A DNA stretch of 64,000 nt from Acidimicrobiales bacterium (GTDB taxonomy: Bacteria; Actinomycetota; Acidimicrobiia; Acidimicrobiales; SKKL01), in assembly GCA_034521975.1 (NCBI GenBank), contig JAXHLR010000002.1:62001-126000 (forward strand), read 5' to 3'. Positions 25,982 to 34,992 of the stretch are shown here, one piece after another (within the stretch, counting starts at the first letter, position 1; each line of letters begins with the position of its first letter). A program made the position numbers and the translations under genes. The notes under the pieces are model-generated. The model worked only from the letters and a program-made list of their open reading frames with translations. It did not search any database and was not told where the DNA came from.

Positions 25982-26965
25982 ATGAAAGCGGCGATGTCAG
26001 AACCAGAGGTCAAGATCAGCGTCCCGGGCAACCACCTCATGGTGGGGCTCCTGGGGCAACGGGACGAACTGCTACGGGTCGTCGAGGACGCGTTCAGCGC
26101 CGCGGCCATCCACGTGCGAGGCAACGAGATCACCGTCGCCGGTCCCGACGCCGACGAGATCGGCCGCATCTTCGAGGAGCTGGTGCTGCTGCTCGAACAA
26201 GGTCAGGCCCTCGACCCCGGCAGCATCACCCGGACCATCGAGATGATCCGTGCCGACGAGAGCCCCTCACAGATCCTCACCCACGAGGTGGTGCGCACCT
26301 CACGGGGTCGATCGATCCGCCCCAAATCCAGCGGCCAGGGCCGCTACGTGCAGGCCATCACCGACAACGTCATCACCTTCGGCATCGGCCCGGCCGGCAC
26401 CGGCAAGTCGTGGCTCGCGGTGGCCGCCGCGGTGCACGCCCTGCAGACCAAACAGGTCGAGCGGATCATCCTCACCCGGCCCGCCGTCGAGGCCGGCGAG
26501 CGCCTCGGGTTCCTTCCCGGCGACCTGATGGCCAAGGTCGACCCCTACCTGCGGCCCCTCTACGACGCTCTCTACGACATGGTCGACGCCGAAGGCGCCC
26601 AGAAGCTGCTCGACCGCACCACCGTCGAGGTCGCACCCCTCGCCTTCATGCGGGGACGTACCCTCAACCACAGCTTCATCATCCTCGACGAAGCCCAGAA
26701 CACCACGCCCGAGCAGATGAAGATGTTCCTCACCCGCATCGGGTTCGGCTCCAAGGCCGTCATCACCGGCGACACCACCCAGGTCGACGTCGCCGGCGGC
26801 CGCAGCGGGCTCGACGGGCTCGAGCGGGTGCTGTCGGGCATCACCGGTCTGGCCTGGGTCCACCTCGACAGCCGCGACGTGGTGCGCCACCGCATCGTGC
26901 AGGACATCGTCGACGCCTACGCCAAGGCCGACACCGCCGACCGGGGAGGTGGCACGCCCCGGTGA
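25982..26965 (+). CDS. phoH: PhoH-like ATPase
   Basis: This roughly 327-residue protein is PhoH-like: an N-terminal KH-like region (GNHLMVGLLGQRDELLRVVED), then GIGPAGTGKSWLAV (Walker A), ERIILTRPAVEAGERLGFLPGD, FIILDEAQNTTPEQMKMFLTRIG (Walker B and DEAQ-type motif) and VITGDTTQVD. It probably acts on RNA with YbeY. TAGCCT at 25963-25968 would place transcription start near 25975, so ATG 25982 or 25994 is likelier than ATG 25970. Its stop overlaps the ybeY GTG. Confidence 0.93.
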   Translation: MKAAMSEPEVKISVPGNHLMVGLLGQRDELLRVVEDAFSAAAIHVRGNEITVAGPDADEIGRIFEELVLLLEQGQALDPGSITRTIEMIRADESPSQILTHEVVRTSRGRSIRPKSSGQGRYVQAITDNVITFGIGPAGTGKSWLAVAAAVHALQTKQVERIILTRPAVEAGERLGFLPGDLMAKVDPYLRPLYDALYDMVDAEGAQKLLDRTTVEVAPLAFMRGRTLNHSFIILDEAQNTTPEQMKMFLTRIGFGSKAVITGDTTQVDVAGGRSGLDGLERVLSGITGLAWVHLDSRDVVRHRIVQDIVDAYAKADTADRGGGTPR

Positions 26966-27510
26966 GCGAGCCCCCCAGTCCCACGCGCCCCGCGGACACC
27001 GGTGCCGGGGTCGTGGTCGCCATCGCCGACGAGCAGTCCGACCACGCGATCGACACCGACCGTTGGGCGCACCTCGCCGAGCTCGCCCTCGTCCACCAGG
27101 GCATCACCCACGGTGAGCTCACCGTCACCTTCGTCGACGAGTCCACGATGGCCGAGCTCAACGCCGCCCACATGGGCGCCGACGGTCCCACCGACGTGTT
27201 GTCGTTCCCCCTCGACGCCGGGCTCGCAGCCGACGACCTCCCGACCGACGCGGCCCCCGTCCTCCTCGGCGACGTCGTCATCTGCCCCGCGGTGGCCGCC
27301 GGCAACGCCCCCGGCCGCCCGGGCACCGAACCCCACCCCGGTCACCCGAGCCACGACGGAGGCCTGGACGACGAGTTGGCCCTGCTGGTCGTCCACGGCG
27401 TGCTCCACGTCGCCGGCCACGACCATGCCGAACCCGGCGAGGCCGAGGCCATGTGGGCCGCCGAACGACAGGTCCTCGCCGCCGCGCCCCGAAAGGTTCC
27501 ACCCTCGTGA
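26962..27510 (+). CDS. ybeY: Endoribonuclease YbeY
   Basis: This 182-residue protein has the YbeY zinc motif HGVLHVAGHDH (H-x3-H-x5-H), plus LTVTFVDESTMAELN and GPTDVLSFPLD. YbeY is a metallo-RNase needed for 16S rRNA 3' maturation and ribosome quality control. It lies in the conserved phoH-ybeY-corC-era order and overlaps both neighbours by 4 bases. A Pro/His-rich insertion (about residues 112-130) precedes the catalytic helix. Confidence 0.94.
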   Translation: MSEPPSPTRPADTGAGVVVAIADEQSDHAIDTDRWAHLAELALVHQGITHGELTVTFVDESTMAELNAAHMGADGPTDVLSFPLDAGLAADDLPTDAAPVLLGDVVICPAVAAGNAPGRPGTEPHPGHPSHDGGLDDELALLVVHGVLHVAGHDHAEPGEAEAMWAAERQVLAAAPRKVPPS

Positions 27511-28767
27511 CCGATCGAGTCGTCTACGGACTCATCGCCGCCGCAGCGCTGGTGTCGTCCGCCGCGGTGCTGGCCATGGCCGAGACCAGCCTCACCCACC
27601 TCAGCCGAGGTCGGGCCCGCGCCCTGGAGGAGGACGGAGCCAAGGGTGCCCGTCACCTCACCCGCATGCTCGACGACCGCGAGCAGCACCTCAACCCCGT
27701 GTTGTTGCTGGTGCTCATCTGCCACCTGGGAGCGGCCACCATCATCGCCGTGCTGGCCGACCACCAGTGGGGGATCCAGGGCGTGCTCGTCGCCCTGGGT
27801 GTCGAGGTCGTCATCATCTTCGTGGTGGGCGAAGCCGCTCCCAAGACCTGGGCCCTGCAAGATCCGGGCCGCTCCGCGATCGTGGCCGCACCCCTCGTTC
27901 GGGGCCTTGCCGCGGTGCCCCCACTGCGTTGGATCACCGGCCTGCTCGTCGCCATCGCCCGCTTCCTCGTCCCCGGCCGCACCCGCAGCCAGGGCCCCGC
28001 CGTCTCCGAGGAGGAGCTGCTGGCCATGGCCGGCGTCGCCGCCGACGAGGCCGTGATCGACTCCGACGAACAGGAGCTGATCGAGTCGATCATCGAGTTC
28101 GGCGACACCGTCGTGCGCGAGGTCATGGTCCCGCGCCCCGACATGATCAGCGTCCAGGCCGAGTTCCGCATCGCCGACGTGATGGAGATCGTGGTCATGA
28201 ACGGCTTCAGCCGCGTGCCCGCCTACGGCGACGGGATCGACGACATCGTCGGTGTCGCCTACGCCAAGGACCTCATGCGTGCCGACCTCGACGGTCGCTC
28301 CGACGACCCGGTCCGCACCGTGTTGCGGCCCGCCCACTTCGTCCCCGAATCCAAGCGGGTGGCCTCGCTGCTGCGCGAGATGCAGGCCGAGCAGTACCAC
28401 ATCGCCGTGGTGGTGGACGAGTACGGCGCCACCGCCGGGCTGGTCACCCTCGAGGACCTGATCGAGGAGCTGGTCGGCGAGATCGTCGACGAGTTCGACG
28501 TCGAGGACCCCATGATCGAGCCGCTCGGAGGAGGCAACCTGCGGGTCAACGCCCGGCTTCCCGGTCGACGAGCTCAACGAGATGCTCGACGCCGAGCTGC
28601 CCGAAGGCGACTGGGACACCGTCGGCGGCCTGGTGTTCGACCTGCTGGGCCACGTGCCGGTGGAGGGCGAGTGCGTCGAGGTCGACGGGTTCCGCCTGCG
28701 TGCCGAGAAGGTCCAGGGCCGCCGGATCGGCCGTGTCCGGGTCGATCGCCTCGCCGGGTCGGCCTGA
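27507..28767 (+). CDS. CNNM/CorC-type CBS-domain transporter, single frameshift
   Basis: This product has a DUF21 membrane domain (about residues 1-150 with three to four TM helices), a CBS pair (VMVPRPDMISV to VVDEYGATAGLVTLEDLIEELVGEI) and a CorC_HlyC domain. The frame breaks near 28562: RVNARLP is followed by an extra base, after which VDELNEMLDAELPEGDWDTV continues in another frame to the natural stop at 28767. Removing one base gives a full-length protein of about 419 residues. CNNM proteins are linked to magnesium export. Only the frameshift is odd; it may be a sequencing error. Confidence 0.85.
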
Positions 28768-29603
28768 TGCGGTCGGGCTTCGTGACCATCGTGGGGCGGC
28801 CCAACGTGGGCAAGTCCACGCTGCTCAACCGCATCCTGGGCCAGAAGGTCACCATCGTGTCCGACAAGCCCCAGACCACCCGCACCGAGGTGCGCGGGGT
28901 GCTCAACCGGCCCGACACCCAGATCGTGTTCGTCGACACGCCCGGCATCCACAAGCCCCGCACCCTGCTGGGGGAGCGGCTCAACGACACCGCCACCTCC
29001 ACCCTCGAGGGCGTCGACGCCGCCTGCGTGGTGATCGACGCCACCGCTCCGCTCGGGCCCGGCGACCGCTGGGTCGCCGCTCGCTGCCGCTCCGACGCCA
29101 TCGTCGTGGTCAACAAGGTCGACATCGCCTCGCCCGACCAGGTCATCAGCCAACTGGCCAAGGCCTCGGAGCTGGACTTCAGCGAGTACTTCCCCGTGTC
29201 GGCCACCACCGGCGAGGGCGTCGACGCCCTGGTCGACCACCTCGTCGAGCGCATGCCCGAAGGACCCCAGTACTACCCCGACGACATGATCACCGACGTG
29301 CCCGAGGCGTTCTGGGTGGCCGAGCTGGTGCGCGAGCAGCTGCTGGCCGTCGCCCGCGAGGAGTTGCCGCACTCGATCGCCACTCGGGTCACCGAGTGGG
29401 AGTGGCCCCGCATCCGGGTCGAGATCCTCGTCGAGCGCGACTCCCAGAAGGGCATCGTGATCGGCGCGAAGGGCTCGGTGCTCAAAGAGGTCGGCACCCG
29501 GGTGCGCGAGCAGCTCCCGGCGGGTGCCTACCTCGAGCTGTTCGTCAAGGTCGACAAGGACTGGCAGCGCCGCTCCAAGGCGCTCGAGCGCCTCGGCTAC
29601 TGA
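28767..29603 (+). CDS. era: GTPase Era
   Basis: This 278-residue protein has GRPNVGKSTLLN (G1), SDKPQTTRTEVRG (G2), VDTPGIHKP (G3) and NKVD (G4), followed by a C-terminal KH domain (RDSQKGIVIGAKGSVLKEVG) that binds the 3' end of 16S rRNA. Era is required for 30S maturation. ATG 28767 overlaps the corC stop (TGATG), so the true end of corC is at 28767. Confidence 0.97.
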   Translation: MRSGFVTIVGRPNVGKSTLLNRILGQKVTIVSDKPQTTRTEVRGVLNRPDTQIVFVDTPGIHKPRTLLGERLNDTATSTLEGVDAACVVIDATAPLGPGDRWVAARCRSDAIVVVNKVDIASPDQVISQLAKASELDFSEYFPVSATTGEGVDALVDHLVERMPEGPQYYPDDMITDVPEAFWVAELVREQLLAVAREELPHSIATRVTEWEWPRIRVEILVERDSQKGIVIGAKGSVLKEVGTRVREQLPAGAYLELFVKVDKDWQRRSKALERLGY

Positions 29604-29639
29604 CCGGGCAACAACAGTGGTCGTCTCGGTGGCGAGGGC

Positions 29640-30218
29640 TCAGGCCGGTGGAGGCTCGAGCTCGCTGTCGATGTACATCTCGACGGCGCGATCGATGAGG
29701 ACGGCCCAGCGATCGCCATGGGGGTCGTTGCTGAGCTGTTGGCTCGCCAGCCCGGTGTTGATCGCGGTCCACAGGTCCATGGCGCCCTCGTGGGAGATCC
29801 CGAGGTCAGCGAGGACCTCCTGGAGCAGGTCCAGGGCGTGCTGAGCGAGGGCGTAGCTGGCGGGCGAAGGGGTGAAGTCGGGGATGACCCGGAGGAACAG
29901 CAGCTGGAATCGAGCGGGGTCGGTGACGCAGAAGTCGAAGTACCCGTGCGCGATCCGACCGAGCACCTCGGACGGGCTACCGGACCTCGACACTCCCTCG
30001 ACCTCGGCGAGGAGCTGCTCGTAGCCCTGGGCGAACATCGCGTCGTAGATCGCGTGCTTTCGGTCGAAGTAGACGTAGAGCGACGGGGCGCGCATCCCGA
30101 CCGAGTCCCCCAGCTCACGGAGGGTCCAGCCAGTGAGTCCACGCTCGCGGGCGAGGGTCCACGCACCCTCGAGGATCTGGGCGCGGATCTGCTCGTGTCG
30201 TTGAGCTCGACGGTCCAC
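29640..30218 (-). CDS. TetR-family transcriptional regulator
   Basis: This 192-residue protein has a TetR DNA-binding domain at residues about 10-55 (RAQILEGAWTLARERG, LRELGDSVGMRAPSLYVYFDRK) and a helical ligand-binding C-terminus with a WHG-type pattern (ARFQLLFLRVIPDF). GTG 30218 gives the usual short N-terminal arm; a longer reading is unlikely. It is divergent from an MDMPI gene, with an inverted repeat between them. Confidence 0.88.
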   Translation of the reverse strand: MDRRAQRHEQIRAQILEGAWTLARERGLTGWTLRELGDSVGMRAPSLYVYFDRKHAIYDAMFAQGYEQLLAEVEGVSRSGSPSEVLGRIAHGYFDFCVTDPARFQLLFLRVIPDFTPSPASYALAQHALDLLQEVLADLGISHEGAMDLWTAINTGLASQQLSNDPHGDRWAVLIDRAVEMYIDSELEPPPA

Positions 30219-30251
30219 GGTCGGTCCACCTCCAGCTGATGGCCCATTGAC

Positions 30252-30285
30252 CCTAACAGAGTTTGGAAAACCTATTGACGTTAGG
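30252..30285. promoter_or_regulatory. Putative TetR operator CCTAAC-N22-GTTAGG
   Basis: CCTAAC (30252-30257) and GTTAGG (30280-30285) form an inverted repeat in the divergent spacer. A TTGACG hexamer (30275-30280) overlaps the right half-site. The same half-sites form a tight palindrome at 31736-31753, suggesting one shared regulator. Confidence 0.5.
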
Positions 30286-30336
30286 CGGGAAGAGGCATAC
30301 GTTGTCCCAGGTGTTCGCACACCGGAAGGAGCGATC

Positions 30337-31131
30337 ATGAACCGAACCGCGACCACGATCGACCGTCTCGAGCGCATCGATCGCGGTCCCGAGGCCTGGC
30401 GCCTCGCGACCGCGGCCTACGACGCGCTGCTCGACCAGCTGAGGTCCCTGTCGCCCGAGGAGTGGGAGCGCCCCACCGTCTGCAAGCCGTGGACCGTCGC
30501 CGACATGGTCCGCCACCTGCTCGGCGCCGCCGAGGCGCACGCCTCCATCCCCGAGTTCCTCCGCCAGCAGGCATGGGCCATGCGACACAAGGGCGAATAC
30601 GACGGCAACGGCCTCGACGCATGGACCGGTCTCCACATCCGCAAGCACGCCGAGCTCGAGCCTGACGCGCTCCTGGCGCGACTGCGCGACGTCGCGCCCC
30701 GAGCGGTGCGCGCCCGGTCGCGCTTCCCGACGCTGCTCGGACGCATCCCGGTCCCCGTCGACGCGTCCGGCAACACGCCCGCCGGTTCCCCGGCCCGGGT
30801 CACCCTCGGCGAGCTGAACACGGTGATCTTCACCCGCGACGCCTGGTTGCACCGCGTCGACATCGCGCGGGCGGTCGACCGTGAGCCGAACATCGATCCG
30901 GACGTCGACGGGAGGATCGTGGAGGATGTCGTCATCGAGTGGGCGCAGCGCCACGGGGCGCCGTTCCGTCTCGCCCTCACCGGGAAGGCCGGCGGCGACT
31001 ACGCGCAGGGGTCCGACGGTCCCCAGATCGAGCTCGATGCGCTGAGTTTCGCCTGGATCGTCTCGGGGCGAGGCGATCCCGCCCCGGACACACCGGGCGT
31101 CGAGCTCCTCACGACCCGCGTGCTCTTCTGA
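30337..31131 (+). CDS. Maleylpyruvate isomerase-family (mycothiol-dependent-type) protein
   Basis: This 264-residue protein has a DinB/MDMPI-like four-helix N-terminal domain: WERPTVCKPWTVADMVRHLLGAAEAH carries the metal-binding His pattern, and FTRDAWLHRVDIARAVDRE supplies the third His. A C-terminal SCP2-like part is present (FRLALTGKAGGDYAQG). Such proteins often use mycothiol in isomerisation or detoxification. Substrate is unknown. An RBS (GGAAGGAG, 30324-30331) supports ATG 30337. Confidence 0.8.
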   Translation: MNRTATTIDRLERIDRGPEAWRLATAAYDALLDQLRSLSPEEWERPTVCKPWTVADMVRHLLGAAEAHASIPEFLRQQAWAMRHKGEYDGNGLDAWTGLHIRKHAELEPDALLARLRDVAPRAVRARSRFPTLLGRIPVPVDASGNTPAGSPARVTLGELNTVIFTRDAWLHRVDIARAVDREPNIDPDVDGRIVEDVVIEWAQRHGAPFRLALTGKAGGDYAQGSDGPQIELDALSFAWIVSGRGDPAPDTPGVELLTTRVLF

Positions 31132-31173
31132 TCCTGCGCCCCGATCGGCAGCTGCTGGCGGTCTCGGGGACGC

Positions 31174-31728
31174 TCAGAAGTGGTCCACGGTGAGGGGGTT
31201 GAGGTCCGCGACGAGCTCCTCGACGACACAGCAGGCGGCAAGGTCGCCCAGGGCGCGACGGGCGAACGTATCGGTGGCGTCGTGGATGTGTCCGATGGTG
31301 ATCCCGAGGGCCCGGTCCTCGTGGAACTCGACGGGGGTGTGGGGTCCGGTGAGTTCGCGCACGGTGTCGAGTTCGAGGGTGGTGGCGAAGAGGGCGATCT
31401 GCTCGGCGCCGAACCGGATGCGGAACACGCCGTCGGGTTCGGGGTCGGCCGCCAGTCCGGTCACGAACCGCAGGTGCAGGTGCTCGTTCCCGCTGAGGTG
31501 GAGGAAGGAGAGCCGGTGTCGGTCGCGGTGCAGCGACCAGGCCCGGGCCACAGCGCTCCGGAACCCACAGGTCGAGGTTCGCATCGCGGCCGTCGTGGCA
31601 CCCGGGGCGTCGGGACCGGCCCGGAGGACCGCCCGTCCATCGGCGGAGATGACGAGCACGCTGTCGGGAATGCAGTGAAGCAGGGCAGCGGTTCGGCGGA
31701 GGCAGGCGAGGATCCGGTCATTGAGCAT
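31174..31728 (-). CDS. Hypothetical protein, unknown function
   Basis: This 184-residue protein matches no family I recognise. It reads as an alpha/beta soluble domain (SVLVISADGRAVLRAG, RLSFLHLSGNEHLHLRFV, FRIRFGAEQIALFATTLEL) and ends with a two-Cys segment (LAACCVVEELV). The N-terminal part looks like a PAS- or sensor-type strand pattern, but that is weak. A perfect palindrome with the TetR-type half-sites sits 8 bp before its start, so it may share control with the TetR/MDMPI pair. Confidence 0.6.
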   Translation of the reverse strand: MLNDRILACLRRTAALLHCIPDSVLVISADGRAVLRAGPDAPGATTAAMRTSTCGFRSAVARAWSLHRDRHRLSFLHLSGNEHLHLRFVTGLAADPEPDGVFRIRFGAEQIALFATTLELDTVRELTGPHTPVEFHEDRALGITIGHIHDATDTFARRALGDLAACCVVEELVADLNPLTVDHF

Positions 31729-31735
31729 GCCCTGA

Positions 31736-31753
31736 TGTTAGGAGCACCTAACA
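31736..31753. promoter_or_regulatory. Perfect palindrome TGTTAGG-N4-CCTAACA
   Basis: TGTTAGG (31736-31742), AGCA, CCTAACA (31747-31753) is a perfect 7-bp inverted repeat directly upstream of the minus-strand hypothetical gene. It shares half-sites with the spacer at 30252-30285. Confidence 0.65.
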
Positions 31754-31795
31754 CTACATGCAAGGGTCAGAAGGGGAGCCTGCGAGGCTGATCGC

Positions 31796-33730
31796 TCAGC
31801 CGTCCCGCATCTCCTTGAGAAACGCCTCGACCTCGGCGCTGTCCTTGGTGCGACGCATCGGGGGGAGCGCGTTGACGATGTCCCAGCGGTAGCGGGCCGC
31901 GGTGGCCAATCGCTTGTCGAGCACCGCGACCACACCGCGATCCTGGTCGCTGCGGATGAGCCGGCCGGCGCCCTGGGACAGCATCATGGCCGCACGGGGG
32001 AGATCGATCAGGCGGAACGCGTCGCCCCGCACCCGTTCGCGGCGCGCCGACAGCACCGGGTCGTCGGGTCGGGGAAACGGCAGCCGGTCGATGGTGACCA
32101 GCGACAGGGTGCGGCCGGGAAGGTCCACGCCCTGCCAGAACCCGAGGGTGGCGAACAGACAGCTCTGCTCGTCGTCGCGGAACGCCTCGACCAGCGCCGG
32201 CTTGGGGAGGTCGCGCTGGGTCAGCACCTTCCAGGGTAGTCGCGGTTCGAGCACCCGCGCCGCGGCGTCCATGGCCCGCCACGACGTGAACAGCGCCAAG
32301 GTGCGCCCTCCAGCGGCGACGATCAGCGCCTCGAGCTCGGAGTGCAGCGCCGCCTCGTAGGCGGTATCGCGGGGATCGGGCATCGACGCCGCGCAGTACA
32401 GCAGCGCATTGGTCTGGTACTCGAACGGACTGCCGACGTCGAGCTGATCGAACCCCCCATCGGGGAGGCCCACCACCGCCGCCAGGTTGGGTGGGATCGT
32501 CGCGCTGGTGAGCACGGCGGTGCGCTGGGCCCACAAGCCGTCCACCAGCAACTCCGCCACGTCCACCGGGGTGAGCTGCAACGAGGAGAACTCCGGGCTC
32601 CCGCTGACCCAGGCGACGTGGGTGTCGGGCACCGCGAGGGCGGTGTCGAGATCGTCGATGAGCGCGCCGGCCGAGGTGAGCGCCCGCTCGCGGCGCGCCG
32701 CCACGTCGGCGGTGCTGTCCTTGGGGACCCGACGGACAGCGTCGAGGACGCGGTCCGCGTGCTGACGGGCGGTCACCAGCGCTTCGGCCACCGGCCCCTC
32801 GATCGGTGCCCGCAGGCGTGTGCCGGCCAGCTCTCCCAGCTCGTCGGCCAGGGCCGATCCCGCTGCCTCGAGTGAGGCGGCCAGGGTGTCGTCGGCGATG
32901 ATCGCTCGTGCTGCCCGGCCGAGGTGCTGGAACCGTCCGGCGCCGATCTCGATCCCGGAGGTGGCGGAGATGACCTCTTCGAGCTGGTGGGCCTCGTCGA
33001 TCACCACCACGTCGTGCTCGGGGAGCACCGCGCCCATGGTGGCCACGTCGAGTCCGTAGAGGTGGGTGTTGACGACCACCACGTCGGCGTCGGCGGCGGC
33101 CCGGCGGGCGGCCTCGGTGAAGCACACGTCGCCCTTCGGGCACTTGTTGGCCCCGGGGCACTCGCGGGGGCCGACCGACACCGCGGTCCACGCCCGCACC
33201 GAGGGCTCGAAGCTCAGCTCGGCGCGGTCGCCGGTCTCGGTGGTGGCCGCCCAGGCGACCAGCTGGGCGATCTCCTCGGCCGGCGCCCGCTCGGCCAGTC
33301 CGTCGAGGCCGAGCTGCTCGTCGTCGCCGCCCCCACCAACCTCGGCCACCCGCTGCAGGCACACGTAGTTGGACCGGCCCTTCAGCACCGCGAACCCGAC
33401 GTCGTGGTCGAGCTGCTCGGCCAAGAAGGGGAGGTCCTTGCCGGCGAGCTGGTCCTGCAGCGCCTTGGTCGCGGTGGCGACGACGACCCGTTGACCGGAC
33501 AGCACCGCGGGCACGAGGTAGGCGAGCGACTTGCCGGTGCCCGTGCCCGCCTGGACCACCACGTGGCGGCCCGACGCGATGCCCTCGGCGACCGCACGGG
33601 CCATCTCCACCTGTCCCGGTCGATCCTCGCCACCACCGGGCAGGTTGGCGACGACCGACTCCAGCGCGGAGACCGTGTCGCTGGGATCGGTGGAGGGGAC
33701 CGGCACCCACACGACGCTACCGGTGTCCAT
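31796..33730 (-). CDS. dinG: DinG-type ATP-dependent DNA helicase (XPD-like)
   Basis: This 644-residue superfamily 2 helicase has Walker A QAGTGTGKSLAYLVP, an iron-sulfur-type Cys set (NYVCLQRV, then ECPGANKCPKGDVCF), VVVIDEAHQLEE (DEAH box) and C-terminal motifs FATLGFWQGVDLPG and QGAGRLIRSDQDRG. DinG unwinds R-loops and forked DNA. The four Cys residues suggest a 4Fe-4S cluster. It is divergent from a small HTH gene across a spacer with three palindromes. Confidence 0.9.
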   Translation of the reverse strand: MDTGSVVWVPVPSTDPSDTVSALESVVANLPGGGEDRPGQVEMARAVAEGIASGRHVVVQAGTGTGKSLAYLVPAVLSGQRVVVATATKALQDQLAGKDLPFLAEQLDHDVGFAVLKGRSNYVCLQRVAEVGGGGDDEQLGLDGLAERAPAEEIAQLVAWAATTETGDRAELSFEPSVRAWTAVSVGPRECPGANKCPKGDVCFTEAARRAAADADVVVVNTHLYGLDVATMGAVLPEHDVVVIDEAHQLEEVISATSGIEIGAGRFQHLGRAARAIIADDTLAASLEAAGSALADELGELAGTRLRAPIEGPVAEALVTARQHADRVLDAVRRVPKDSTADVAARRERALTSAGALIDDLDTALAVPDTHVAWVSGSPEFSSLQLTPVDVAELLVDGLWAQRTAVLTSATIPPNLAAVVGLPDGGFDQLDVGSPFEYQTNALLYCAASMPDPRDTAYEAALHSELEALIVAAGGRTLALFTSWRAMDAAARVLEPRLPWKVLTQRDLPKPALVEAFRDDEQSCLFATLGFWQGVDLPGRTLSLVTIDRLPFPRPDDPVLSARRERVRGDAFRLIDLPRAAMMLSQGAGRLIRSDQDRGVVAVLDKRLATAARYRWDIVNALPPMRRTKDSAEVEAFLKEMRDG

Positions 33731-33733
33731 CTG

Positions 33734-33791
33734 CGGGGTGGGACACCCCGGTTGGGTCGTCCGACCTAGGTCGTACGCACCGAATCGGTGC
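33734..33791. promoter_or_regulatory. Three consecutive palindromes between dinG and the HTH gene
   Basis: CGGGGTG-GGA-CACCCCG (33734-33750), CGACCTAGGTCG (33762-33773) and GCACCGA-A-TCGGTGC (33777-33791) lie in a row in the divergent spacer. They could be operators for the neighbouring HTH protein or one hairpin plus two operators. No actinobacterial LexA box is evident. Confidence 0.6.
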
Positions 33792-33832
33792 CCCCGACCT
33801 TGACTGCCGCGTCGGGGCGCCGATGGGGTCCC

Positions 33833-34201
33833 ATGCCAGGCACGAGCGCGAGCGAGCAGGAGCCAGCAGAACAGACCATCGAGTCGCTGGTCGACCGGGT
33901 CGCCGAGCTCGAAGCACGCCTCGAGGCCACTCGATCACGCAGCGATCACACCTCGGAACCTTCCATGACGAACGGCCAGCGCAAGCCCAAGGGTGGACCC
34001 ATCGACGACGCCACCCGCAAGACCCTCGTGGCCAAGCGTGAGCGCCTCGAACTGGCGCGGCTGGCCGAGCAGGCCGCCTGGGAGGAGCTCAAGGTCGAGG
34101 TGCGCGCCGCGGCCGGTTCAGGGGTGAGCTACCGCGAGATCGGCGATGCCATCGGCGTCACCAGGGCCCGGGTGTACCAGATCGTCTCCGGCAAGCGGTA
34201 G
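33833..34201 (+). CDS. Small coiled-coil/HTH protein
   Basis: This 122-residue protein has an N-terminal coiled-coil stretch (TIESLVDRVAELEARLEATRS), a basic linker, a second helix (ERLELARLAEQAAWEELKVEV) and a C-terminal helix-turn-helix (VSYREIGDAIGVTRARVYQIVSG) similar to sigma region 4 or transposase HTHs. The C-terminal HTH and coiled-coil dimerisation suggest a small DNA-binding regulator. ATG 33833 is chosen over ATG 33788, which lies inside a palindrome. Confidence 0.68.
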   Translation: MPGTSASEQEPAEQTIESLVDRVAELEARLEATRSRSDHTSEPSMTNGQRKPKGGPIDDATRKTLVAKRERLELARLAEQAAWEELKVEVRAAAGSGVSYREIGDAIGVTRARVYQIVSGKR

Positions 34202-34227
34202 GCGACCGGCGCGGTAGCGTTCGGGAC

Positions 34228-34950
34228 GTGGCCCCCGACGAGATCGATCCCACGCGCATCCCCGCCCACGTCGCCTGTGTGATGGATGGCAACGGCCGCT
34301 GGGCCAAGCGCCGTGGCCTGAAGCGGACCGAGGGTCACGCCGCGGGCGAGGGAGCGCTGTTCGACACCGTCGAAGGTGCGCTCGATCTCGGGCTCGGCTG
34401 GCTGACGGTCTATGCCTTCTCCACCGAGAACTGGCGACGTCCCCGAGACGAGGTGAAGTTCCTCATGAACTTCAACGAGTCGATCCTGGTCCGTCGTCGC
34501 GACGAGCTGCACGAGCGGGGGGTGCGGATGCGGTTCATCGGGCGCCGCGACTGGCGGGTGCCCAAGCGCCTCCTGCGTCGCATGGAGGAGTCCGAGGAGC
34601 TCACCGCCGACAACCGCACCATGACCTTCACCATGGCGTTCAACTACGGCGGGCGGGCCGAGCTGGTCGACGCGGTGCGGGCGATCGTCGATGAAGGGAT
34701 CCCGAGCGACAAGATCGACGAGCGGGCCATCGCCGCTCACCTGTACGCGCCCGACATGCCCGACCCCGACCTCATGGTCCGCACCTCGGGCGAGTTCCGC
34801 ACCTCGAACTACCTGCTGTGGCAGCTGGCCTACAGCGAGCTGGTCTTCACCGACGTGTTGTGGCCCGACTTCCGGCGCGAGCACCTCTTCGACGCCGTCG
34901 CCGAGTACCAGCGGCGCGAACGACGCTTCGGCGGCGTCGACGAGACCTGA
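34228..34950 (+). CDS. uppS: Isoprenyl (undecaprenyl-type) diphosphate synthase
   Basis: This 240-residue cis-prenyltransferase has CVMDGNGRWAKRRGL (catalytic Asp), EGHAAGEGALFDTV, YAFSTENWRRP, MAFNYGGRAELVDAV and VRTSGEFRTSNYLLWQLAYSE. It makes the lipid carrier for cell-wall polymers; exact chain length is unknown. TAGCGT (34215-34220) lies 7 nt before the GTG start, suggesting a leaderless transcript. Confidence 0.94.
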   Translation: MAPDEIDPTRIPAHVACVMDGNGRWAKRRGLKRTEGHAAGEGALFDTVEGALDLGLGWLTVYAFSTENWRRPRDEVKFLMNFNESILVRRRDELHERGVRMRFIGRRDWRVPKRLLRRMEESEELTADNRTMTFTMAFNYGGRAELVDAVRAIVDEGIPSDKIDERAIAAHLYAPDMPDPDLMVRTSGEFRTSNYLLWQLAYSELVFTDVLWPDFRREHLFDAVAEYQRRERRFGGVDET

Positions 34951-34992
34951 GCAGTCCGCGGCGCCGAGCCGGTGCGGCGGTAGCGTCCGGGT

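Noticed and set aside
27002-29698. Plus-strand open frame of 898 codons across ybeY, corC and era
   Set aside because: A shadow frame rich in Arg, Pro and Ser; three real genes explain the region.
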